Below are positions 6,783 to 14,133 of a stretch of 18,622 nucleotides of DNA, one piece after another; within the stretch, counting starts at the first letter, position 1, and every line of letters starts with the position of its first letter. The position numbers and the translations under genes were made by a program. Source of the stretch: JAJPJQ01 sp036522615. GTDB taxonomy: Bacteria > Desulfobacterota > Binatia > UBA9968. Under the pieces are notes generated by a model. It was given only the letters and a program-made list of their open reading frames with translations. It had not been told where the DNA came from and made no database searches. The stretch lies in contig DATDFN010000181.1 in NCBI GenBank assembly GCA_036522615.1, positions 1-18,622 on the forward strand. Direction: 5' to 3'.

Positions 6783-9449
6783 TTATCCGTATGCGCGCAG
6801 CGGATCGACATGAGGCGGCTTGAGGTACAAAGTGCGGGAAGCTCGGTCGCGGCTGAGGCGAGCCAGACAATCGAAAATGCCGGCGTATGCATCGGCCGCC
6901 CGCTCGACGGTGAAGCCGTCTTCTATGCGTCGTTTCGCCGCTGCCGCCATGCGCGCGTGCCGCTCGGGATCCTCAAGCAGCTCGAGCGTCGCGCGGGCGT
7001 ATCGCGCGGTCTCTCCCAGACCGTTGCGGACCAAAATGCCGGACTCAGGTGTAACGAGCTCGCTTTGGCCGCCCACGTCGGCCGAGACCTGGGGGATGCC
7101 GAGCGCCATCGCCTCGAACGACACCAACGCCACACCTTCGTACGCCGACGGAATTACGAGCAGCGTGCTGTCCGACAGCAACTCCAATCCGTCGAGGCGA
7201 AATCCCAGCAGGTGGACGCGCTCCGCCAGTCCAAGCCGGCGCGCCAGAGCCTCGACGCGCCCTCTCAACTCGCCGTCGCCGGCCATGACGAAGTGCGCGG
7301 CACAGTCCGGCCGGAGCTTCAGCATCTGCGCCGCCATACGGATAAAAACCTGCGGTCGCTTTTCCGTGTCGAGCCGGCCGAGAAAAAGCACGACCGGCGT
7401 TTCCGGCGCGATGCCGCATAGGGCACGCAGCCGATGGGGGCGCGACGCGGCCGCGCCGGACCGTGCGGTATCTGTGCCGGCGTAGACGACGCTGATCGCT
7501 TCGAGGTCGAGGCCGTACTTCTCCGCCATCGAGCGCGCGAGGGCCTGGTGGCCCGCTGTTCTCTGGTCGATGTGATCCCCGCCGATTTGCGCGGAGAGCT
7601 TGGCGAAGCCGCTGCCGAGCGTGACATTGCGATCCGAGACCGCGACATAAGGACAAAAACGTTTGATCGAGCCGAGCGCCTCGTAGGTCTCCCGCGAGTG
7701 CACGATATGAAGGACATCGATGCGATGATTCAAAATCAAATGCGCCAAAGCACGGGAAATCGCGCGCGGCTCGAAGCCGTTGGCCAGATGATAAACGGCG
7801 GCCCCCGCGTTCCGCGCCAAGCTCTCCCACGGATGCGACGAGCGCTTCGTCGTAGCGATCGTCACGCTGAAGCGCGAGCGGTCGAGGTGCCGCAGCAAAT
7901 CCAGTATCTCCTGCTCGACGCCGCCCTGGTTCAGCCACGCCGTGGCGATCAAAAGCTTGATCTTCTTTTGTCCGTCAGGGCGGAGAAACAGCGGCGCCGC
8001 CTCGCCGTCGCCGGCGAATGTATGTATGGGATCGCCCGGTTCCGGCGGCTTCGCCAGAAAAACACCGTAAGCTATCTTCGCGACCGCCCGCTCGGCGCCG
8101 GCGCCGAGGACCCGGCGCGCTTTTTCCCGAAACCCGACGGCCCCGTCCGAAAAGAGTACTTGGTAATACAAGAGGTCGTACAGTCTAACGCCGTAGGTTT
8201 TTAGCTTGCGGCCTAATATTTTTTCGCTAAGCGCACTGAGCCGCTTTCTGAACGCTACCGGGTCGCGAGGTATCCAGGACGGCTCATCGCCGTTCAGCGC
8301 AAGGGGCTTCCATTCCCCGGCTGCGTCGGGACGCAAGTCGGGGAAACATAGGAGGCATTCACCGCGGGCGACGAGATCATCGGCCGCTGGCGGATTAGAA
8401 AACGATCGAGGCCGCAGAAGAAGCGCGACGGGTTGGCATCGGCCGCGACGCCAAGCGCGGCCAACGGACTGCGTGGAAGTGTCGAGCGCGACGGATAGGA
8501 CGCACGCCGCGAGACGGCCCGCCTCCAGCGCCATGACGGCGGTTTCCAGCGCCTCGGCGGGAAGCCGCTCGAGTGCGGCCGCGCCGTCGTGGAGCAATCG
8601 ATACCCGGCGGCTGCTTGATTGTCTTCTCTCCCCAAAGTCCAGTCTTGAAACGTCTGCGCCGTCGCCCAAGCGGCCAGGCGCGTCTCGTCAGGTCCGCGA
8701 GACTGGATCGCCACGGCCGGCGCGCGGCGCCGTTTTAACTCAAGGAGCGCCTCAGCCCGATAAGCGTCTTGGTGTTTGGCGCGGATGTAGCCGACGATTT
8801 CCGCATGACGGTTGCGCGAGGAATGCAGCATCGACGCGGAATGAATGCGATAATCGTAGAGCGCGCCGGGAAAGACCTCCACGCGCAGGCCGGCTCGAAC
8901 GAGTCGGATGTTGAGCTCCCAGTCCTCATACCCGTGACGCATCTTCTCGTCGTACCAGAGCGAGCGTGCGACGACTGCGTCGCGGCGAAGCATGAGGCCC
9001 GCGGACCAGAGATTCCTTACGAGAATCGTATACGGATGGTAGCTGGCGCGCCATTCGACACCGTCCTGCTCGCCACCGAAGTGACGGATTCCAGAACAGG
9101 CGGCTACGGCGTCGGGGTTGCTGTCGAGGAGAGCGGACAATCGCTCGAGGCAATCCGGGAAAATCAGGTCGTCCGCGTCGAGAAAATACACGTATGCCCC
9201 GAGGGCGCATCGGATGCCGGTATTGCGCGCGCCGGCCAAGCCGCGATTTTCCTGGCGCACGACTCTGACGTTTTCTCTCGAAAGTCGATCGAGAATTTCG
9301 AGCGTCGCCGGATCAGTGGAGCCGTCGTCGACGATCAGCGTCTCGAACGGCGCGACCGTTTGAGCGCGGACGCTGGCGAGGCATTCGGAAAGATACCGGC
9401 CGTAGTTGTAGCAGGGTATGACGACGCTGATCGAAGACGGTCGGTTCAT
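6783..9449 (-). CDS. Bifunctional GT2-GT4 glycosyltransferase fusion
   Basis: An 888-residue protein with two complete glycosyltransferase modules in one open frame. The GT-A (family 2) module covers about residues 5-240: ISVVIPCYNYGRYL, IVDDGSTD, the D91-A-D93-D94 metal site in FLDADDLIFP, and E175-D176-W177 in GYEDWEL. A region of about 250 residues follows (roughly 245-490) with no motif I recognise. The GT-B (family 4) module covers about 496-870: KLLIATAWLNQGGVEQE, FLGRLDTEKRP (about 689-699), FVMAGDGELRG, and the E-x7-E pair E771/E779 in PSAYEGVALVSFEAMA. It could make two consecutive linkages, as in two-module polysaccharide polymerases, or carry one working and one structural module. 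The ATG at 9449 puts the first strand at residue 7; a start at 9491 would run into the divergent promoter region. It heads the minus-strand operon. Confidence 0.88.
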   Translation of the reverse strand: MNRPSSISVVIPCYNYGRYLSECLASVRAQTVAPFETLIVDDGSTDPATLEILDRLSRENVRVVRQENRGLAGARNTGIRCALGAYVYFLDADDLIFPDCLERLSALLDSNPDAVAACSGIRHFGGEQDGVEWRASYHPYTILVRNLWSAGLMLRRDAVVARSLWYDEKMRHGYEDWELNIRLVRAGLRVEVFPGALYDYRIHSASMLHSSRNRHAEIVGYIRAKHQDAYRAEALLELKRRRAPAVAIQSRGPDETRLAAWATAQTFQDWTLGREDNQAAAGYRLLHDGAAALERLPAEALETAVMALEAGRLAACVLSVALDTSTQSVGRAWRRGRCQPVALLLRPRSFSNPPAADDLVARGECLLCFPDLRPDAAGEWKPLALNGDEPSWIPRDPVAFRKRLSALSEKILGRKLKTYGVRLYDLLYYQVLFSDGAVGFREKARRVLGAGAERAVAKIAYGVFLAKPPEPGDPIHTFAGDGEAAPLFLRPDGQKKIKLLIATAWLNQGGVEQEILDLLRHLDRSRFSVTIATTKRSSHPWESLARNAGAAVYHLANGFEPRAISRALAHLILNHRIDVLHIVHSRETYEALGSIKRFCPYVAVSDRNVTLGSGFAKLSAQIGGDHIDQRTAGHQALARSMAEKYGLDLEAISVVYAGTDTARSGAAASRPHRLRALCGIAPETPVVLFLGRLDTEKRPQVFIRMAAQMLKLRPDCAAHFVMAGDGELRGRVEALARRLGLAERVHLLGFRLDGLELLSDSTLLVIPSAYEGVALVSFEAMALGIPQVSADVGGQSELVTPESGILVRNGLGETARYARATLELLEDPERHARMAAAAKRRIEDGFTVERAADAYAGIFDCLARLSRDRASRTLYLKPPHVDPLRAYG

Positions 9450-9461
9450 GCGCTGGCGTGC

Positions 9462-9491
9462 ATTATAAGACCAACCGCCCCGACTTGCCAC
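9462..9491 (-). promoter_or_regulatory. Promoter of the minus-strand glycosyltransferase operon, near-leaderless
   Basis: On the minus strand a perfect TATAAT (9467 to 9462) is preceded, 18 bp upstream, by GTGGCA (9491 to 9486; 4/6 match to TTGACA). The -10 box ends only 12 nt before the ATG at 9449. The expected transcription start near 9455 leaves a leader of about 6 nt and no room for a ribosome site. It probably drives the four genes down to 3469. Confidence 0.55.
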
Positions 9492-9500
9492 TTGAAGTCG
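9481..9500. repeat. Inverted repeat in the divergent promoter region, possible operator
   Basis: CGACTT (9481-9486) and AAGTCG (9495-9500) form a perfect 6-bp inverted repeat with an 8-nt spacer. It overlaps the minus-strand -35 element and lies between the two divergent -10 boxes. A second, wider inverted pair, TGCCA (9486-9490) and TGGCA (9511-9515), coincides with the two -35 regions. A dimeric regulator could bind here and act on both operons, but no regulator gene is in the window and a 6-bp repeat can occur by chance. Confidence 0.35.
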
Positions 9501-9509
9501 AATTTCTTT

Positions 9510-9540
9510 CTGGCAGAGACAACCGAAAAATTGCTATAAT
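9510..9540 (+). promoter_or_regulatory. Extended -10 promoter of the wzm operon, near-leaderless
   Basis: TGCTATAAT (9532-9540) is a perfect extended -10 element (TGn plus TATAAT). A weak -35 (CTGGCA, 9510-9515; 4/6) lies 19 bp upstream, which is long but acceptable for an extended -10 promoter. Transcription would start near 9547, only about 7 nt before the ATG at 9554. This is the best sigma-70 promoter in the window. Confidence 0.65.
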
Positions 9541-9553
9541 CGCGCGCACCGAG

Positions 9554-10381
9554 ATGTCACAGTCCGCTCCGATCGTCATTCGTCCATCCAAAGGGTGGGT
9601 TGCTTTAAAACTGCGCGATCTTTGGGAGTACCGCGAGCTGATCTATTTTCTTGTCTGGCGCGACCTCAAGGTTCGATACAAACAGACTGCGCTGGGCGTC
9701 GCCTGGGCCGTGATCCAGCCGGCTTTCATCACCTTGGCTTTCAGTATTTTCTTCGGCCGCCTCGTCGGCATGCCGTCCGACGGCCTTCCGTACCCGCTGT
9801 TCGCCTTCTCCGGCCTGCTCGTGTGGCAGCTCTTCGCTAACGGCATGGCGAACGCGGCGAACAGCCTGGTGGCCAACGAGAGGCTCATCACCAAGGTTTA
9901 TTTTCCCCGTCTGGTCGTGCCGTTGTCGGCAACGCTTTCGAATCTGGTCGATTTTTTCTTCGGTCTGGCCGTTCTGCTGGGAATGGCAGCTTATTACGGC
10001 GTCACGCCCTCCGGCGCGCTTTGGGCGGTGCCGGCGGTTGTGCTCCTGGCCTTGACCGCGGCAGCCGGCGCGAGTCTCTGGCTGTCGGCTTTGAACGTGG
10101 AGTATCGGGACGTCCGCTTCGTCGTCCCGTTCGCGACACAGCTATGGTTTTTTTTCACTCCGGTCGCTTACCCGAGCAGTCTGGTGCCGGAAAAATGGCG
10201 CTGGCTCTACGGACTCAACCCTATGGTCGGCGTGGTCGAAACGTTCCGCTGGGCGTTGTTTTCCGGCGGCGCAGCGCCGGGTCCGTGGCTTGCGGTCTCC
10301 GTCGCCGCAACCTGCGCGGTTTTCCTCGGCGGGCTGTTTTATTTCCGGCGCATGGAGAACACTTTCGCCGATGTGGTGTAA
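9554..10381 (+). CDS. wzm: Polysaccharide ABC exporter permease (Wzm-like)
   Basis: A 275-residue ABC-2 type permease. The N-terminal cytoplasmic stretch (LRDLWEYRELIYFLVWRD, then KVRYKQTALGVAWAV) is the hallmark of O-antigen/teichoic-acid exporter permeases, forming the amphipathic helix before the first membrane segment. About six membrane segments follow, ending with a short FRRMENTFADVV tail that is also typical. Two such subunits with two Wzt ATPases move a polyprenyl-linked, fully assembled polysaccharide across the inner membrane. The ATG at 9554 is chosen because the conserved domain starts within 15 residues and because the -10 box lies 13 nt upstream; extending to 9458 would cover the promoter. 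The Wzt gene begins 3 nt after the stop. Confidence 0.93.
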   Translation: MSQSAPIVIRPSKGWVALKLRDLWEYRELIYFLVWRDLKVRYKQTALGVAWAVIQPAFITLAFSIFFGRLVGMPSDGLPYPLFAFSGLLVWQLFANGMANAANSLVANERLITKVYFPRLVVPLSATLSNLVDFFFGLAVLLGMAAYYGVTPSGALWAVPAVVLLALTAAAGASLWLSALNVEYRDVRFVVPFATQLWFFFTPVAYPSSLVPEKWRWLYGLNPMVGVVETFRWALFSGGAAPGPWLAVSVAATCAVFLGGLFYFRRMENTFADVV

Positions 10382-10384
10382 CAC

Positions 10385-11650
10385 GTGAGCGATATCGCCA
10401 TTCGCGCCGAAGATTTGGGCAAGCGCTATCGCCTGGGGAATCGACCGCGCTATTCCACGCTCCGCGACGCGATTTCCCGCGCGCTGAGCACGCCCTTCGG
10501 CGGAACGACAAACGGGACGAAGCCCAGGTCCGTCCACGACGAGGCCCAATTCCTCTGGGCGCTGAAGCACGTTTCGTTCGATATTCGATACGGCGAGGTG
10601 GTCGGCATCATCGGCGGCAACGGCGCGGGGAAAAGCACGCTGCTGAAAATCATCTCGCGCATCACCGAGCCGACCGAAGGGGAAGCGCGCATCTACGGGC
10701 GGGTCGGCTCGCTGCTCGAGGTCGGCACGGGATTCCACCCCGAGCTCACGGGGCGGGAGAACATCTATCTCAACGGCGCGATCCTGGGGATGAAAAAGAC
10801 CGAGATCGAGCGCAAGTTCGACGAAATCGTGAGCTTCGCCGAAGTTGAAAAATTCATCGACACGCCCGTGAAGCACTATTCGAGCGGCATGTACATGCGT
10901 CTCGCCTTCGCCGTCGCCGCGCATCTCGATCCCGAGATCTTGCTGGTCGACGAGGTACTCGCGGTGGGAGATCTCGCGTTCCAGAAAAAATGTCTCGGAA
11001 AAATGGGCGAGGTCGCGCGCCAGGGACGGACAGTGCTGTTCGTCAGCCATAACCTGGAGGCGATCCAGAGGCTGTGCCGCCGTTGTTTGCTGCTAGAGCG
11101 CGGCCGTCTTTCTCTCGACGATAAGGCGGACCTCGTCGCCGCGACTTATCTCGGACAGTTCCACCGCGACGTCCAATCCAACTATAGAGAGCTCGAGGCG
11201 GAGCCTGGTCAAGCGGAAAAAGCGCGTCTGATCGAGGCCGAGATTCTCGACGCAGGGGAGCAACCTTGCCAGACGCTCAAATTCGGCGAGCCTTTCACCG
11301 TGCGCATGGTATGGCGACACTTTACGGAAGTCGCGGGCGCCGCGTACGCCGTCCGCGTCTACGACGCGCGGGAGCGGTTTTTGTTCGCCGTCAATACGAT
11401 CGATACCGGCGTTGAGATCGCTTCGACAGGGCGACACGAGGTGTTGTGCAGATTTTCCGATAACGTGTTCGTTCCCGGCGAATACTATTTTTCCATCGGT
11501 TGCTATATCAGGCCGCAAACGAACGTCCATGTCGTCGATCTATGTCTTAAGGTGGCCGTCGTCAACGTGCCGTACCGAGACCGCAATGTCTTCAACATCG
11601 TCGGTGATCCGATGTTCGCCGTCCATCCGTCTTGGGTTCAAAAACGCTGA
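10385..11650 (+). CDS. wzt: Polysaccharide ABC exporter ATPase with C-terminal substrate domain (Wzt-like)
   Basis: A 421-residue protein. The ATPase part (about 1-255) has Walker A GGNGAGKST (87-95), the family's modified signature YSSGM (165-169) in place of LSGGQ, Walker B ILLVDE (185-190) and the switch His in SHN (221-223). The long insert before Walker A (about 15-55) is usual for this family. Residues about 280-410 are a beta-rich domain matching the C-terminal substrate-recognition domain of long Wzt proteins. In E. coli O8/O9a that domain binds the capped non-reducing end of the glycan and makes export dependent on the cap. Short Wzt proteins lack it, so a glycan-specific gate is likely here. 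GTG start; its stop overlaps the next ATG by 1 nt. Confidence 0.93.
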   Translation: MSDIAIRAEDLGKRYRLGNRPRYSTLRDAISRALSTPFGGTTNGTKPRSVHDEAQFLWALKHVSFDIRYGEVVGIIGGNGAGKSTLLKIISRITEPTEGEARIYGRVGSLLEVGTGFHPELTGRENIYLNGAILGMKKTEIERKFDEIVSFAEVEKFIDTPVKHYSSGMYMRLAFAVAAHLDPEILLVDEVLAVGDLAFQKKCLGKMGEVARQGRTVLFVSHNLEAIQRLCRRCLLLERGRLSLDDKADLVAATYLGQFHRDVQSNYRELEAEPGQAEKARLIEAEILDAGEQPCQTLKFGEPFTVRMVWRHFTEVAGAAYAVRVYDARERFLFAVNTIDTGVEIASTGRHEVLCRFSDNVFVPGEYYFSIGCYIRPQTNVHVVDLCLKVAVVNVPYRDRNVFNIVGDPMFAVHPSWVQKR

Positions 11651-12267
11651 TGCGATTTTTAAGATCGCTCGCCGGTCGCCGCGGACGTCTGGAGCAGTGC
11701 GTCGACATCGCGATGTCGGTCGAAGGGCAGGTTTCCCGGGCCGAGGTCGGGACATTGATCGAACTGGCCAGGAATACGGCGCCCGGGACAGCGATCGTCG
11801 AGATCGGCACGTTTCGAGGCCGCTCGACGACGGCGCTTGCGCTCGGCTCGATGCTGGGGGCGCGCAATCGCGTCTTCGCGGTCGATCCGCACGAGGAGTT
11901 TACCGGAGTCTTCGGGGGCCGCTTCGGCCCCGAAGATCAAGCCGCGTTGTACCGGAATATTGTTCGAACTGGCATCGGCGACCTGGTCGCAGTCGTCAGC
12001 CGGCCATCCAGGGACGCCGCCCGTTCGTGGACGGATAAGAATATTGGTTTATTGTGGATCGACGGCGATCATCGCTACGAGGCGGTTTCGACGGATTATA
12101 ACGCCTGGTCCCGGTTCGTCGTCGCGGGAGGAACCGTCGCCTTTCACGACCGCTGCGCGCCGGGCGTGGCCCAGCTCATCGATCAGCTGGTCCGAGAGCA
12201 TCAGCTTCTTCCCCAAGGAGAAGTCGAAGCGCTCACTTCGTTTAAAATTCCAGGCGGACCGTCATGA
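11650..12267 (+). CDS. SAM-dependent class I methyltransferase
   Basis: A 205-residue Rossmann-fold methyltransferase of the Methyltransf_24 type. Motif I is IVEIGTFRGRST (49-60), the acidic end of strand 2 is VDPHE (78-82), and WIDGDHRYEAV (136-146) with GGTVAFHD (160-167) are the C-terminal motifs usual in this group. It has no membrane segment. The ATG shares its A with the wzt stop codon and its own stop overlaps the next ATG (ATGA), so translation is coupled on both sides. Placed directly after an exporter with a substrate-recognition domain, it may methylate the growing glycan, perhaps as a terminal cap; unlike WbdD it has no kinase partner. The substrate is inferred from context only. 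Confidence 0.85.
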   Translation: MRFLRSLAGRRGRLEQCVDIAMSVEGQVSRAEVGTLIELARNTAPGTAIVEIGTFRGRSTTALALGSMLGARNRVFAVDPHEEFTGVFGGRFGPEDQAALYRNIVRTGIGDLVAVVSRPSRDAARSWTDKNIGLLWIDGDHRYEAVSTDYNAWSRFVVAGGTVAFHDRCAPGVAQLIDQLVREHQLLPQGEVEALTSFKIPGGPS

Positions 12268-13031
12268 AAAATTGCCTGATTTTGGGCTCGGGCCGCAGCG
12301 GTACCAGTATGGTTGCCGGCACGCTGGCTCAGGCCGGCTATTTCATGGGCGAGAAGCTGATGCCGGCTCGCGACGCCAACCCCAAAGGTTTTTTCGAGGA
12401 TTTCGAGATCAATATGATCAATGAGGATTTGCTCGCGCCGCTGGTACCCGACAGGATCACAATACTGGGCAGGGAGTTTTTTTCGTGGTGGCCCCTGGTA
12501 GGCCAGCGATGGCTCGCGTATCTGCCGCTCGGGACCCAAATCCAGCGTCCGGGGTGGATCGAGTCCAGGATCGAAGCCGTGACGCGACGCGAACCCTATT
12601 GTTTCAAGGACCCACGGTTTTGCTACACCCTTTCGGCCTGGAGGCCGTTTTTAAACGGCGCGGTCTTTGTCTGCGTCTTCCGCGACCCGGCGACGACGGC
12701 AGCGAGCATTGTCAAAGAATGCCGCGAGGCCAAATATCTCCAGACGCTCTCGATGAGCTTTTCCCGAGCGATAAAAATTTGGAGCGAGATGTACCTGCAT
12801 GTCCTGCGAAATCATCGGCAGCGCGGCGAGTGGTTGTTCCTGCATTACGATCAAGTCGTCCACGGTGACGGCCTGAGCCGCCTGGAGCGTTTCGTCGGCG
12901 CGCGGGTCGACGCCGGTTTTCCGGAGGCGTCGCTCGGACGCTCTTCCCCCGTCCAGGGCTTGCGCGTGCCGCGGCGCGCCTGGCAAATTTACCGCGAACT
13001 CTGCGACGCGGCGGGCTATCAGAGCGGATGA
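12264..13031 (+). CDS. PAPS-dependent sulfotransferase family protein
   Basis: A 255-residue protein of the P-loop sulfotransferase superfamily. The 5'-phosphosulfate loop is GSGRSGTSM (8-16). The 3'-phosphate-binding motif is in VFRDPATTAASIV (138-150), with the usual Arg-Asp-Pro and a Ser some eight residues on. The KGFFEDFEI stretch (41-49) resembles bacterial members that act on surface glycans. These enzymes transfer sulfate from 3'-phosphoadenylyl sulfate to a hydroxyl. The gene starts within the stop of the methyltransferase gene (ATGA), so the two are coupled and probably modify the same glycan before Wzm/Wzt export. The acceptor is unknown, and a non-sulfating family member cannot be excluded. 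Confidence 0.83.
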   Translation: MKNCLILGSGRSGTSMVAGTLAQAGYFMGEKLMPARDANPKGFFEDFEINMINEDLLAPLVPDRITILGREFFSWWPLVGQRWLAYLPLGTQIQRPGWIESRIEAVTRREPYCFKDPRFCYTLSAWRPFLNGAVFVCVFRDPATTAASIVKECREAKYLQTLSMSFSRAIKIWSEMYLHVLRNHRQRGEWLFLHYDQVVHGDGLSRLERFVGARVDAGFPEASLGRSSPVQGLRVPRRAWQIYRELCDAAGYQSG

Positions 13032-13096
13032 GGTTGAAGTCTACACGCGGGGACCTTTAATTTTTTGAGACGATTCTGCGCTCGTGTCGGCATTGG

Positions 13097-14104
13097 TTGC
13101 TATCGACACGGCATTTAGGAGATTCCGCGGTCGATAATGGGAGAATTGGGATAGCAGCAATCGACCCTTTCCGGTGCGCGTGGCAAGCGCTGGGCCGGTA
13201 CGGCGGCCACATTAACACCGTGGCGAAGGGCCTGGCGGTTTCGCGCAAGCCGCCGATTTTCGTCGTCGGGCTGCCGCGCAGCGGAACGACCTGGGTAGCC
13301 TCGGTACTCAATACCGCGCAGTCGGTCAAATATTTTCACGAACCGTTCAATTTCCACGGGTTGTTTAATCGCACGAAAGTTCCCGAGGCATTGGAATTTT
13401 GCATGAAGTATCTGACTGCCGAAAATCGAGACCTGGAATTCGAACAACGATGCCGGGATGCTTTTGCCGGCCGAACATCGGGAGAATCCGTTCGCGGAAT
13501 GCTGGCGGGGCTTTACCGGAGGCATCCCTGGCTGCCCGGTCGAATGATTATCAAAGATGTCTGCACCTGCATGGCGTTGGAATCGATCCATAGGATCGTG
13601 GCGCCCAAAATTGTCATCGTCATTCGTCATCCATGCGGCGTAGCGGCTAGTTGGCACCGACTAAAATACAATGTAGATCGAGACCTGAAGGTCGTGCTCG
13701 ATCAACCGCGCCTGTTAAATTCTTTTCTGGGACCGTTTGAGAATACCCTCGCGCGGGCAGAAGGATTCTGGCAAAAGATGGGAGCGTTGTGGGGAGCGAC
13801 CTACTACGTTCTCCTGCAACAATGCAAAATGCATCCGGCCTGGATCATTGTCGAACATGAAGCATTATGCCGCGATGCCGTGGCGAATTTTCGCCGACTG
13901 TTCGAATCGTTGGACCTTGGCTGGACTAACCGGACAGATCAGTGGCTGGAAAGTTCGACGGGGACGAATACCCCGGAGCCTTACTCGAATCGCCGCGTGT
14001 CGGAAGAAGAACCCGATAAATGGAGGAGTGAGCTGAGCGATGAGCAGTCGGAGCAGGTGCGTCGATTCGCGCAGCCGTTCGAGATTCCATTTTACCGGGA
14101 GTGA
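13097..14104 (+). CDS. PAPS-dependent sulfotransferase family protein, lower GC
   Basis: A 335-residue protein with the sulfotransferase P-loop GLPRSGTTW (58-66) and a 3'-phosphate motif RHPCGVAAS (177-185). IIKDV (151-155) fits the strand before the second site, and the rest is of family length. The start is uncertain. The TTG at 13097 has no ribosome site; the GTG at 13220 (residue 42) would begin 14 residues before the P-loop, which is common in the family. Base composition differs from the neighbours: 60-nt lines I counted here run at 42-58% GC (25/60, 27/60, 35/60, 28/60) against 38/60 in the preceding gene. Together with the 65-bp gap before it, this suggests separate acquisition. Its acceptor may be the exported glycan. 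Confidence 0.82.
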   Translation: MLSTRHLGDSAVDNGRIGIAAIDPFRCAWQALGRYGGHINTVAKGLAVSRKPPIFVVGLPRSGTTWVASVLNTAQSVKYFHEPFNFHGLFNRTKVPEALEFCMKYLTAENRDLEFEQRCRDAFAGRTSGESVRGMLAGLYRRHPWLPGRMIIKDVCTCMALESIHRIVAPKIVIVIRHPCGVAASWHRLKYNVDRDLKVVLDQPRLLNSFLGPFENTLARAEGFWQKMGALWGATYYVLLQQCKMHPAWIIVEHEALCRDAVANFRRLFESLDLGWTNRTDQWLESSTGTNTPEPYSNRRVSEEEPDKWRSELSDEQSEQVRRFAQPFEIPFYRE

Positions 14105-14133
14105 AGCGAGAACTTTAACACGCTGGACGAAAA

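Noticed and set aside
9458..9553. Longer N-terminus for the Wzm permease
   Set aside because: The added 32 residues would cover the TGCTATAAT promoter, and Wzm homologues start close to the LRDLWEYREL region.
10871..10891. Unusual ABC signature YSSGM instead of LSGGQ in the ATPase
   Set aside because: This variant is the normal form in Wzt/TagH-type exporters and is not novel.
10142..11050. Long minus-strand open frame across wzm and wzt
   Set aside because: It lies opposite two well-supported exporter genes and has no recognisable domains; it is a shadow caused by base composition.
13065..13103. TTGAGA plus TATCGA as a promoter for the second sulfotransferase
   Set aside because: The spacing is about 30 bp, far beyond what sigma-70 promoters use, and no better pair was found nearby.
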